Shown: in pieces, positions 1 through 5,890 of the stretch | Layout: every line of letters starts with the position of its first letter | Numbering within the stretch: position 1 is the stretch's first letter | Assembly (NCBI GenBank): GCA_020444005.1 | Contig: JAHLLU010000063.1 | Span: forward strand, 1 to 9,018 | DNA length: 9,018 bases | Source of the DNA: an archaeon | Lineage (GTDB): Archaea > Thermoproteota > Bathyarchaeia > TCS64 | Reading direction: 5' to 3' | Made by a program: the position numbers and the translations under genes | The notes under the pieces: model-generated | What the model was told of the DNA's origin: nothing | Database searches by the model: none | Seen by the model: the letters and a program-made list of their open reading frames with translations, nothing else

Positions 1-162
1 GATATGAACACTGAGTATCTGATGCTTCACAGGGAGCTTGGGTTCACAGCAGAGGAGCTAAACAATATAGGGTTGGACTCTATCGAGACCAGTTTCATAG
101 ACGAAAAAGAGAAGAAGCAACTCAGGAAACAGTTCGAGACTGATTACATGAAGCTAGTCTAG
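1..162 (+). CDS. add: Adenosine deaminase, C-terminal fragment (partial at left edge)
   Basis: The first reading frame is open from the window edge to TAG at 160-162, giving 53 residues. The fragment has the closing pattern of adenosine deaminases: NTEYLMLHRELGF, then TAEEL, then an SFIDEKEK segment, with the terminal helix ending in ETDYMKLV. This matches the ADA-type order of (D/N)T-Y, GF-(S/T)-EE-L, SF and EK-L. By family, the full enzyme is a cytosolic zinc TIM-barrel hydrolase that converts adenosine to inosine for purine salvage. The metal ligands and catalytic Glu lie outside the window, so activity cannot be judged. Related amidohydrolases such as adenine or aminodeoxyfutalosine deaminases share this C-terminus and cannot be excluded. 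The last codons lie inside a perfect inverted repeat (148-168). Confidence 0.75.
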   Translation, partial: DMNTEYLMLHRELGFTAEELNNIGLDSIETSFIDEKEKKQLRKQFETDYMKLV

Positions 163-168
163 CTTCAT
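148..168. repeat. Perfect 21-bp inverted repeat across the add stop codon
   Basis: Arm ATGAAGCTAG (148-157) is followed by a single central T (158) and the exact reverse complement CTAGCTTCAT (159-168). It covers the last four codons and the stop of the deaminase gene. It ends 5 bp before an ATATT-type AT element (174-180) that could serve as TATA box for the PHP gene. No run of T follows, so a simple intrinsic terminator is unlikely. A dimeric regulator site, or an RNA hairpin at the gene end, are the alternatives. Confidence 0.6.
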
Positions 169-171
169 CAA

Positions 172-202
172 AACTATATTCTACCAAGCATATTCAGGGA
201 TG
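172..202 (+). promoter_or_regulatory. Possible TATA element and Shine-Dalgarno for the PHP gene
   Basis: In the 47-bp gap between the deaminase and PHP genes, AACTATATT (172-180) resembles an archaeal TATA box about 30 bp upstream of the start. AGGGA at 196-200 lies 9 nt before TTG 210 and could pair with 16S rRNA. This supports the TTG start. The gap is short enough that the two genes may also be co-transcribed. Confidence 0.35.
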
Positions 203-209
203 AAACACG

Positions 210-869
210 TTGAAGCTACGCCTAGACCTCCACATACACAGCACATATTCACCGGACAGCTTCAACACAATAGACACCATACACCAACGCCTCCAAGAAC
301 AAGACTTCAACGGATACGCTCTCGCAGACCATGATACAATCAAAGGACACACAGAGGCAATAGAAAAAGCAGGAGAACTCACACTGATACCCGCGCTTGA
401 AGTCTCAGCAAAAGGTGTTCACATACTTGCATTCGACCCAACGGAACTAGTGACCCCTTATCTTAGTATGGCTGAGACCGTTGAACATATTCACGATCAA
501 GGAGCCACAGCAATACTGGCACACCCCTATGGGTTGCCAAAAAGCTGGGTAAAGATAAACGAGGTTCGTGAAGCGGGGTTCGACGCCATCGAAGTATCGA
601 ACAGTGCCCAGATTCCCTATGATTATATTTGTGGAAAAAACAGACGGCTAGCTGAGGAATTGGGATTACCAATGACTGGGGGGAGTGACTCTCATATTCC
701 TGAGACAATCGGGCGGTCTTTTACGGTGGTTGAGACTGATTCCCCGAGCAAGGATGATGTAATTAAGGCGATACGGCTTGGACGTACAAGTGTGGGTGGA
801 ACATATACTCGTATCACTGAGTGGTTTAGTAAGAATTTTAGAAAGAAAAGAAGGGTACTGGGTGTCTAA
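210..869 (+). CDS. PHP-domain metal-dependent phosphoesterase (TrpH/YciV-like)
   Basis: This is a 219-residue protein of the PHP phosphoesterase family. The metal-site motifs appear in order: H8-x-H10 in DLHIHSTYSPDS, D40-H41-D42-T43, E64 in PALEVS, H105 in AHPYG, and D160-x-H162 in GGSDSH. Known relatives (COG0613) hydrolyse phosphoester bonds, for example in 3',5'-bisphosphonucleotides or RNA ends, in the cytosol. The substrate here is not determined. The length fits a minimal PHP domain with nothing fused. The tail is strongly basic (FSKNFRKKRR, then VLGV). The start is TTG at 210, which places HIH at residues 8-10 as usual; the nearby ATG at 200 is out of frame. Its neighbour is a nucleoside deaminase, so a nucleotide-turnover role is a reasonable inference. 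The 3' end overlaps the convergent 97-residue gene by 4 nt. G+T on the coding strand rises from about 34% near the start to about 58% near the end. Confidence 0.87.
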   Translation: MKLRLDLHIHSTYSPDSFNTIDTIHQRLQEQDFNGYALADHDTIKGHTEAIEKAGELTLIPALEVSAKGVHILAFDPTELVTPYLSMAETVEHIHDQGATAILAHPYGLPKSWVKINEVREAGFDAIEVSNSAQIPYDYICGKNRRLAEELGLPMTGGSDSHIPETIGRSFTVVETDSPSKDDVIKAIRLGRTSVGGTYTRITEWFSKNFRKKRRVLGV

Positions 870-1159
870 TCCCAGTTTTCCATATCGTAGAGCTCGATTC
901 CTAGGTCGATTTTTGTGGTTGATCTTCCAACATCTGCTTCCATTTCATATAGTCCTAGGTTTTCCAGTGCCATTACCCCCTTGACTAGTCCAGTTAAGTC
1001 AAGAACTGGTTTTGGTTCACCAAGAATGATTCTTTTTGTCTCGCCTACGAGGTCGGTTCGCGCCCAGTTGAGCGCCCTTTCTACTAATACCATGTCTCTT
1101 ATTACTCCCCCAATATCTGCCCGACATATAATGTCATGCACAAACCTGTATTGTCTCAT
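866..1159 (-). CDS. Hypothetical protein, 97 residues
   Basis: I do not recognise this protein. It begins MRQYRFVHDI, continues with probable helices (IGGVIRDMVLVERALNWART, then LVKGVMALENLGLYEMEAD) and ends in a likely strand (STTKIDLGIELYD). There is no signal peptide, membrane segment or Cys-rich motif beyond a single Cys12, so a small cytosolic protein is likely. An in-frame TAA lies directly before the ATG, so the gene cannot begin further upstream. No strong Shine-Dalgarno is seen. A TATA-like AATATCATATA (minus strand, 1191-1201) about 32 bp upstream suggests a short-leader or leaderless transcript. Codon use (AGA, GGA, GTA, CTA) and normal amino-acid make-up favour a real gene over the antisense 82-codon frame at 915-1163. 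It overlaps the PHP gene tail to tail by 4 nt. Confidence 0.62.
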   Translation of the reverse strand: MRQYRFVHDIICRADIGGVIRDMVLVERALNWARTDLVGETKRIILGEPKPVLDLTGLVKGVMALENLGLYEMEADVGRSTTKIDLGIELYDMENWD

Positions 1160-1190
1160 TTAGGTGTGTGCATCGGCGTTGAGCTTGTAA

Positions 1191-1201
1191 TATATGATAT
1201 T
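1191..1201 (-). promoter_or_regulatory. TATA-like element for the 97-residue gene
   Basis: Read on the minus strand, AATATCATATA sits 32-42 bp upstream of the ATG at 1159. That is the expected place for an archaeal TATA box of a transcript with a leader of about 10 nt. No transcription data are available. Confidence 0.35.
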
Positions 1202-1270
1202 TCTAATAACATCTCCCAATAGCTTGACATGCTGGGTTGTATTAAACATATTAATTATCCTCAATATCTT

Positions 1271-1310
1271 AGAGTAACTTTACAACACTCTCATCACATG
1301 AGAGTAACTT
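1271..1310. repeat. Direct repeat AGAGTAACTT with overlapping hairpin
   Basis: AGAGTAACTT occurs at 1271-1280 and again at 1301-1310, exactly 30 bp apart (about three helical turns). Between and overlapping them, ACTCTCAT (1287-1294), a CAC loop and ATGAGAGT (1298-1305) form a perfect 8-bp inverted repeat. ACTCT (1287-1291) could also pair with the first AGAGT (1271-1275), so two exclusive foldings are possible if the region is transcribed. A two-site operator on DNA is equally possible. Confidence 0.5.
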
Positions 1311-1480
1311 CGGTGTATGAACCCAAGTCAAAACCAAAACATCAATACAAAAAAAGAGCAAAAAACAATCAAATAAACACTAAAAATAACACCAAAAAAA
1401 CAATCACAAATACGCAGAAAACTAACACTAATTTATAAAAACTTTCAACCACCCCGAAACCAAAACACAAAAACCGAAAA

Positions 1481-1518
1481 ACCGTTTAAATACAAACCCT
1501 CCCCACACCGTTTAAAAA
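1481..1518 (+). promoter_or_regulatory. Tandem TATA-like boxes upstream of the methylthiotransferase
   Basis: The 10-mer ACCGTTTAAA occurs twice, at 1481-1490 and 1507-1516. The first copy extends to TTTAAATA (1485-1492), a near-consensus archaeal TATA box. The second gives TTTAAAAA (1511-1518). They lie about 57 and 31 bp upstream of the ATG at 1549, so start sites near 1515 and 1541 are predicted. A further TTTATAAA is at 1432-1439. AAGGAA (1538-1543), 5 nt before the ATG, is a weak Shine-Dalgarno candidate usable only from the upstream start site. Confidence 0.55.
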
Positions 1519-1548
1519 CAACCAAACACACCCAAAGAAGGAACCCAG

Positions 1549-2829
1549 ATGCCAAACGTACACGTAAAATCCTATGGCTGCAGCGCCAACAAAGCAGACG
1601 CAGAGATAGCACGAGGCGCTCTAACAGAAAACGGGCATACTTTAGTAGACACCCCAGAAGAAGCAGACATCAACATAATCCTAACATGTGTCGTCAAAAC
1701 ACCAACAGAACAAAAAGTCAGCAAAGAACTACGCCAACTAGAAGCATCTGGAAAACCCCTCATCGTAGCAGGCTGCATGCCAAAAAGCATGACCCAGCAA
1801 GTCAAGAAACTCGTACCATCAGCGAGCCTAGTCGGACCAGATGACCTTGAGAATATCACAGAAGCAGTAAACCAAACACTAAGCGGAGAACAAGTCATCT
1901 ACATCGATGGAGAAGCAACAGACAGAACCTGCCTACCAAGAGTACGAGAAAACCCGCTCATACACATAGCACCCATCAGCACAGGTTGCCTCGGTAACTG
2001 CAGTTACTGCATTGTAAAATTTGCGCGTGGACACCTTTACAGTTTTCCAGCTGAAAAAATTGTACAAGACACAGCCATAGCTATCAGTGAAGGCTGCCGA
2101 GAAGTATGGGTAACCGCAGAGGATACCGCCACATACAATGATAACGGAGTCTTGCTCCCAGAGCTACTTGATAGAATCACTGCACTTGAGGGTGATTTCA
2201 GGGTACGCGTCGGAATGACTACCCCCAACAGCTTCTCAAAGATAATGGACGATATGATCGAGTCCATGAAGAGCCCAAAGCTCTACAAGTTCATCCACAT
2301 CCCAATACAAGCAGGTAACGATCAAATACTCCAAGCCATGCGCCGAAGATACACGGTCCAAGAATTCAAAGACGTAGTAAACAGGCTAAGGGAAGCCATA
2401 CCCGAGATAGGCATAAGCACAGACATCATCTGCGGTTTCCCCGGTGAGACCCCTGAACAGTTCCAAGACTCACTGGACCTTATCAAGTGGCTTAGACCCG
2501 ATGTTCTTAACATCAACCGGTTCTGGGAACGTCCCGGTACAGACGCAGCCAAGATGCCCGGAAGACTCCATGGACGAGAAACAAAGGAGCGTTCAAGAAT
2601 GATGACCAAGCTCTGGAAAGAGATCGCCGTTGATGTTGGGAAACGCTGGATTGGCTGGGAGGGCGATATACTCGTCACTGAGCATGGGAAACGTGGTACA
2701 AAGGTGGGGCGCAACTATGTCTACAAGGCTATCGCGGTGAAAACAGATGCCCCGTTAGGTAGCTTTGTTAATGTACGTGTGAAAAAATCTGGAGTAGGCT
2801 ACCTAGTAGCAGATGAAATAAAGAACTAG
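1549..2829 (+). CDS. tRNA (t6A37) C2-methylthiotransferase, archaeal e-MtaB/CDKAL1 type
   Basis: This 426-residue radical-SAM enzyme of the methylthiotransferase family inserts sulfur and a methyl group at C2 of t6A37 in ANN-decoding tRNAs (ms2t6A), supporting codon-anticodon pairing. The N-terminal domain carries the three Cys of the auxiliary 4Fe-4S cluster: C11 (KSYGCSANKAD), C47 (LTCVVK) and C76 (AGCMPK). The radical-SAM motif C147-x3-C151-x2-C154 sits in TGCLGNCSYC, followed by the KFARG segment typical of the archaeal/eukaryotic branch. A C-terminal TRAM domain (about residues 365-424) would bind tRNA. Length and domain order are normal for the family and no key residue is missing. The ATG start puts the KSYGC motif near the N-terminus as usual. 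The gene sits behind a tandem-TATA leader and overlaps the convergent amidohydrolase by 4 nt. G+T on the coding strand rises from about 32% to about 53% along the gene. Confidence 0.93.
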   Translation: MPNVHVKSYGCSANKADAEIARGALTENGHTLVDTPEEADINIILTCVVKTPTEQKVSKELRQLEASGKPLIVAGCMPKSMTQQVKKLVPSASLVGPDDLENITEAVNQTLSGEQVIYIDGEATDRTCLPRVRENPLIHIAPISTGCLGNCSYCIVKFARGHLYSFPAEKIVQDTAIAISEGCREVWVTAEDTATYNDNGVLLPELLDRITALEGDFRVRVGMTTPNSFSKIMDDMIESMKSPKLYKFIHIPIQAGNDQILQAMRRRYTVQEFKDVVNRLREAIPEIGISTDIICGFPGETPEQFQDSLDLIKWLRPDVLNINRFWERPGTDAAKMPGRLHGRETKERSRMMTKLWKEIAVDVGKRWIGWEGDILVTEHGKRGTKVGRNYVYKAIAVKTDAPLGSFVNVRVKKSGVGYLVADEIKN

Positions 2830-4292
2830 GGATTTTTCGGTCCCTGAGACTTGACATACTCCTCGATATCAGCCAAGAGTTCCTTGCAGTCAAAGACTAT
2901 TCCATTCTTAATTGTCCAGCGAACTCCACCGCCACGAGTCATGGATAACCCATCTTCGGCATATCGTGTGACTCCTGTGCCGTACATCACTTTGAAGTTA
3001 TCAAGTGGGTTACCATCAATGATCGCTAGGTCTGCTGGTGCTCCTTGTCTGATACCTCCAGCCAGCTCCTCGTTGCCAAGTGTTTTCTGGGCGTTTGTGG
3101 TGGCTATTTTCAGTACATCAATAGGGTGTATGCCTGCTTCTTGGAATAACTCAAGTTCTCTGATGAGCGCGAAACCGAATAGGGCATAGATGAAGGCTGT
3201 ATCGCTTCCCGCTATGAGGGTTCCACCGTTATCAAAGAAGTATTTGACATACTTCATCCATATCTTGTACTTTTCCTTCCAAGCGATCTCATCGCTGGTC
3301 TTCCAGTCAAAGAAGTGTGTCGCATGTCTACCCGGACTAGGACTATATGCATCCCATAACTGTCTCACTGTGTATTTCTCGTGCCACGGCAAGGTCTTGC
3401 ATCGTTCATAGTCGCGGTGAGCCTCATAGACCACCATGGTTGGGTCCCAGACCGTCTTGTTTTCGAGAAGAGTATCAAACACTTTCTTCACACGTTCTGG
3501 GTACTGGTCTGCCTCAGTCCAGATATATCCACTATTCCTGAACCTGTCCACCTCGTTACTATAGTTATAGAACGGTGGGAAGTTCTGGGTACCCGGGAGC
3601 GCTGCCTGTGGAATACCATACGTATGTTCGATGCTCAGTTTGTCCTTCGCAGCGTTACTGGTTATCAGTGCGTTTAATTCACTGTTCTGGGCGTGATGAA
3701 TCGCGATACCAGTTCGTAGACCAACCTTACGCATCTCATCCGCTATAGCCTCCAACATCTCAGCTGTCACATGGGGACGTGGAATCATCTTGATACCATC
3801 CACACCAAGCTCCTTCAAATCACGCACAGCTTTCCTTGACTCTTCTACCGTATGAGCTTCAGCGGGCCAACTACCAAGAACCATGATTCTTGGTGCTACG
3901 ATCTTGTTTTCCTCGCTCAGCTTCTTGTGTTCGAGTAATTGTTTATCGGTTCCAAATCCACAGGTTCTAATCGTCGTAATACCATGGGCTAGGCATAGCT
4001 TGTAGGCATATTCTGTTCCTTTGGGTCCGCATTTCTCATCAGCTATGTTGATGTGGATGTGCATGTCCACGAGACCCGGGGTTACGTACATTCCTTTTGC
4101 CTCGATTACGTGTTCTGCCTCGGGGCGTTTGATCTTGTACCGTGTGAGACTGATGGTGTCTACGTTGACTATTTCCTTGATTTTTCCGTCTTCGACCACA
4201 ATGTCACAGGGTCCATAGGGTGGTACTCCTTTACCGTTTATGATCATGGCGTCACGGATTACAAGGCTCGTGTAGGTTTGACCATTTGACAT
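2826..4292 (-). CDS. Imidazolonepropionase-like amidohydrolase
   Basis: A 488-residue metal-dependent hydrolase of the amidohydrolase superfamily. The N-terminal beta-sandwich part (VIRDAMIINGKG, then VVEDGKIKEI) leads to the barrel motif D76-M-H78-I-H80. Candidate metal-site or active-site residues follow: K168 in GIKMI (the position of the carboxylated lysine in binuclear relatives), H199 in AIHHAQ, H223 in IEHTYG and D364 in GSDTAF. The C-terminal part returns to the sandwich (ATTNAQKTLG, then GAPADLAIIDGNPLDN). Characterised relatives hydrolyse imidazolonepropionate or Xaa-Pro/Xaa-Arg type dipeptides; no substrate can be assigned here and no hut genes are nearby. An aromatic-rich stretch (about 237-350) between H223 and D364 lengthens the barrel region and may form a substrate lid. 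No signal peptide is seen, so it is probably cytosolic. The upstream AT-rich gap is shared divergently with the GNAT gene. Confidence 0.88.
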   Translation of the reverse strand: MSNGQTYTSLVIRDAMIINGKGVPPYGPCDIVVEDGKIKEIVNVDTISLTRYKIKRPEAEHVIEAKGMYVTPGLVDMHIHINIADEKCGPKGTEYAYKLCLAHGITTIRTCGFGTDKQLLEHKKLSEENKIVAPRIMVLGSWPAEAHTVEESRKAVRDLKELGVDGIKMIPRPHVTAEMLEAIADEMRKVGLRTGIAIHHAQNSELNALITSNAAKDKLSIEHTYGIPQAALPGTQNFPPFYNYSNEVDRFRNSGYIWTEADQYPERVKKVFDTLLENKTVWDPTMVVYEAHRDYERCKTLPWHEKYTVRQLWDAYSPSPGRHATHFFDWKTSDEIAWKEKYKIWMKYVKYFFDNGGTLIAGSDTAFIYALFGFALIRELELFQEAGIHPIDVLKIATTNAQKTLGNEELAGGIRQGAPADLAIIDGNPLDNFKVMYGTGVTRYAEDGLSMTRGGGVRWTIKNGIVFDCKELLADIEEYVKSQGPKNP

Positions 4293-4364
4293 AATCTAGT
4301 GTTGATGTCTGAGTCTAAATAATTAACCAAAAACTTCTAACAGAACGGCCCGTTATCTTTGGCT
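4293..4364. promoter_or_regulatory. Divergent promoter region, amidohydrolase / GNAT
   Basis: The 72-bp gap holds one AT-rich core, CTAAATAATTAA (4315-4326). It lies 23 bp from the minus-strand ATG and 39 bp from the plus-strand ATG, so it could provide TATA elements in both directions. Further right, AACGG-C-CCGTT (4344-4354) is a small perfect inverted repeat close to the predicted GNAT start site and could be an operator. No Shine-Dalgarno is evident for either gene, consistent with short leaders. Confidence 0.4.
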
Positions 4365-4871
4365 ATGCTGATGGGTGAGAAGGTAAACATCAGACCATTA
4401 CAGAGAGACGACCTAGAATGGTTCACAGATTGGAATAATGACCCAGAGTACAAGGGACCATACGAGCCACTGGAAAACAACACACTTGAAGAAATCCAGA
4501 AATGGTTTGACTCGGAAAAGAAAACAGAGTCATGGGTCATCACAGATAAACAAGGAAACCCCATGGGACAGATAATCACTGGACCACAAGGCGATTATTA
4601 CTGGTTAGGCTACATACTTCACCCCGATCACAGAGGACATGACTACACCACAGAGGCTGTGAAGCTTCTTGTTGACCATCTTTTCTCCACAAAGAACATT
4701 GTTAGGATACAGGCTGAGTGCAACCCAGAGAACCGTGCATCCGTACGAGTCTTGGAGAAAGCAGGTTTCACCTATGAGGGTTTGAAGCGTAAAGCCGCGT
4801 ATATTCAGGGTGTTTACATGGATGGAGCCATCTACAGCATTCTGCGTGAAGAGTGGAACCGAAAAAAGTAG
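4365..4871 (+). CDS. GNAT family N-acetyltransferase (RimJ/RimL-like, Acetyltransf_3)
   Basis: About 168 residues, the normal size of a single GNAT domain. It begins with the family hallmark GEKVNIRPLQRDDLEWF, continues with a polar region containing WFDSEKK, and reaches motif A (LGYILHPDHRGHDYTTEAV) with the acetyl-CoA pyrophosphate loop HRGHDY. Motif B follows as N-P-E-N-RASVRVLEKAGF. The C-terminal EGLKRKAAYIQGVYMDGAIYS matches RimJ/RimL-like enzymes that acetylate protein or peptide alpha-amines, ribosomal proteins, or small molecules. The acceptor cannot be read from sequence. I prefer ATG 4365 (MLMGEKV); in-frame TTG 4359 and ATG 4371 are alternatives, none with a Shine-Dalgarno. It is divergent from the amidohydrolase with its own terminator-like region downstream. 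Coding-strand G+T rises from about 38% to 52%. Confidence 0.88.
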   Translation: MLMGEKVNIRPLQRDDLEWFTDWNNDPEYKGPYEPLENNTLEEIQKWFDSEKKTESWVITDKQGNPMGQIITGPQGDYYWLGYILHPDHRGHDYTTEAVKLLVDHLFSTKNIVRIQAECNPENRASVRVLEKAGFTYEGLKRKAAYIQGVYMDGAIYSILREEWNRKK

Positions 4872-4882
4872 GTTAAAGTACA

Positions 4883-4909
4883 ATATTTATGAGAAATATA
4901 GTATTTTTT
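4883..4909 (+). terminator. Possible terminator after the GNAT gene
   Basis: ATATTT (4883-4888) and AAATAT (4894-4899) can form a weak 6-bp hairpin with a 5-nt loop. A T6 run follows at 4904-4909, 33 nt beyond the GNAT stop. Archaeal termination depends mainly on T-runs, so this is a plausible end of the transcript. The same AT-rich segment could instead supply a TATA element for the peptidase gene downstream. Confidence 0.35.
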
Positions 4910-4969
4910 GGCTTTGATCATCATTAGCTAACCATTAAAAGGGAGTTTTCAGGAAAAAACAGATATTAA

Positions 4970-5854
4970 ATGGATGATCCATTTATCGAAAAAATAAGAA
5001 GCCTTCTACAAAAACGAAAATGGATGGTAAAGCCGAGAACTATACTAATCTTCTGTTTAATATTCCTTGTATTTTTCCCCCAGTTTGATAACAGAGACTA
5101 CATAGCTGATAGCTGCCTACTCGCAGTACCATATTATGGTCAAGAGACCAGCTATTATTGTGGCCCCGCCTCAGTAAGCATGGTAATTGAGTATACCAGT
5201 GGCGAATCATTATCTCAAGATACCCTAGTCGAGGAACTGGAAACTATTACTGGCACACTTAGCGAGTACATGGATGAACCTTTTCTACTGCGAGACTTTT
5301 CCATCATTAACCATGAATCCATGTCTCTTCCCAAGCTAAAGAAGAGAATTGCATCAGGATATGCTCCAATCCTACTAATCTGGTTTGACGAAACCTATCA
5401 AGAAGCACACTACGTAGTAGCAGTAGGCTATAACGAGACCGGGGTATTCATCAATGATCCTTGGCCAACAACATGGAATCCACCAGTAGGAAGAGAAACG
5501 GGACCTTATGTTTATCTCAGTAATGAAAATTTATCAAAACTCTGGGCTGCCCGCAATAACTGGGCATTGACTGTGGCTCTGTCCTCAGATTTTGGTTTTT
5601 TTCATAAAGTGAATATCTCTTTGATAGGGTTGCCAGAGAGTTTGGAATCATCGCTTAATCTGAATGGTGTAAAAATCGGTTCCCTGTCCTCGGGAGAGTA
5701 CTTTTCCCTGATGATTACAGACGAGTCAGATTTTCTATCAATGGATACGACTATCCTGGACCAGAATGGCTCAAAATACTTCTGCGCTAACAACCTTCAG
5801 ATGATCAAAGATAATGAACGTATCCAGTTTGCCTTTAAGCAATTGACAAAATGA
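4970..5854 (+). CDS. Membrane-anchored C39-like cysteine peptidase
   Basis: A 294-residue protein with a short basic cytosolic head, one hydrophobic segment (about 24-39, TILIFCLIFLVFFP) acting as anchor or uncleaved signal, and an outside-facing papain-like domain of the Peptidase_C39_2 type. The catalytic set is intact: Q58 and C64 in GQETSYYCGPAS, H147 in EAHYVVAVGY, and D163 in NDPW. C39 relatives cleave double-glycine leaders or act as extracellular peptidases or transpeptidases; no ABC transporter is fused here, so a bacteriocin-export role is not supported. Residues about 205-294 form a separate, probably beta-rich region (NISLIGLPESLESSLNLNG) resembling PEGA-like cell-surface modules, which is inference. 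ATG 4970 has no close Shine-Dalgarno (AGGA 15 nt upstream); ATG 5024 (M19) is an alternative that keeps the anchor. Composition lacks the 5'-3' G+T gradient of neighbouring genes. It probably shares a transcript with the TPR gene. Confidence 0.8.
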   Translation: MDDPFIEKIRSLLQKRKWMVKPRTILIFCLIFLVFFPQFDNRDYIADSCLLAVPYYGQETSYYCGPASVSMVIEYTSGESLSQDTLVEELETITGTLSEYMDEPFLLRDFSIINHESMSLPKLKKRIASGYAPILLIWFDETYQEAHYVVAVGYNETGVFINDPWPTTWNPPVGRETGPYVYLSNENLSKLWAARNNWALTVALSSDFGFFHKVNISLIGLPESLESSLNLNGVKIGSLSSGEYFSLMITDESDFLSMDTTILDQNGSKYFCANNLQMIKDNERIQFAFKQLTK

Positions 5855-5890
5855 ACTGGGACCCACAAAAAAGAAAAACACAGAGGCATC

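Larger units (their letters stand above)
1160..1548. other. 389-bp non-coding region with repeats and G-poor leader
   Basis: No credible gene is present. The left part (1160-1320) is AT-rich and holds a TATA-like element for the minus-strand gene plus a direct-repeat/hairpin cluster at 1271-1310. The right part (about 1321-1548) is almost devoid of G on the plus strand (about 13 G in 228 nt by hand count). It is dominated by A and C and carries three TATA-like boxes (1432-1439, 1485-1492, 1511-1518). The 69-codon open frame at 1229-1438 is low-complexity (K/N/T/Q-rich, no Shine-Dalgarno) and looks like a by-product of this composition. The region separates divergently transcribed genes and probably contains both promoters. 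Confidence 0.7.

Noticed and set aside
915..1163. 82-codon plus-strand frame opposite the 97-residue gene
   Set aside because: Ser/Thr-rich shadow composition and no promoter or ribosome site. The minus-strand frame has better coding features.
1229..1438. 69-codon plus-strand open frame in the intergenic region
   Set aside because: Low-complexity K/N/T/Q-rich translation from A/C-rich DNA, no Shine-Dalgarno, and it overlaps the repeat cluster and a TATA-like box.
2322..2714. 130-codon frame antisense to the methylthiotransferase
   Set aside because: It lies inside a clearly functional gene with intact motifs; its composition is typical of a reverse shadow.
4970..5854. C39 peptidase as part of a bacteriocin export system
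   Set aside because: No ABC transporter domain is fused or adjacent, and no short GG-leader peptide gene is seen nearby.
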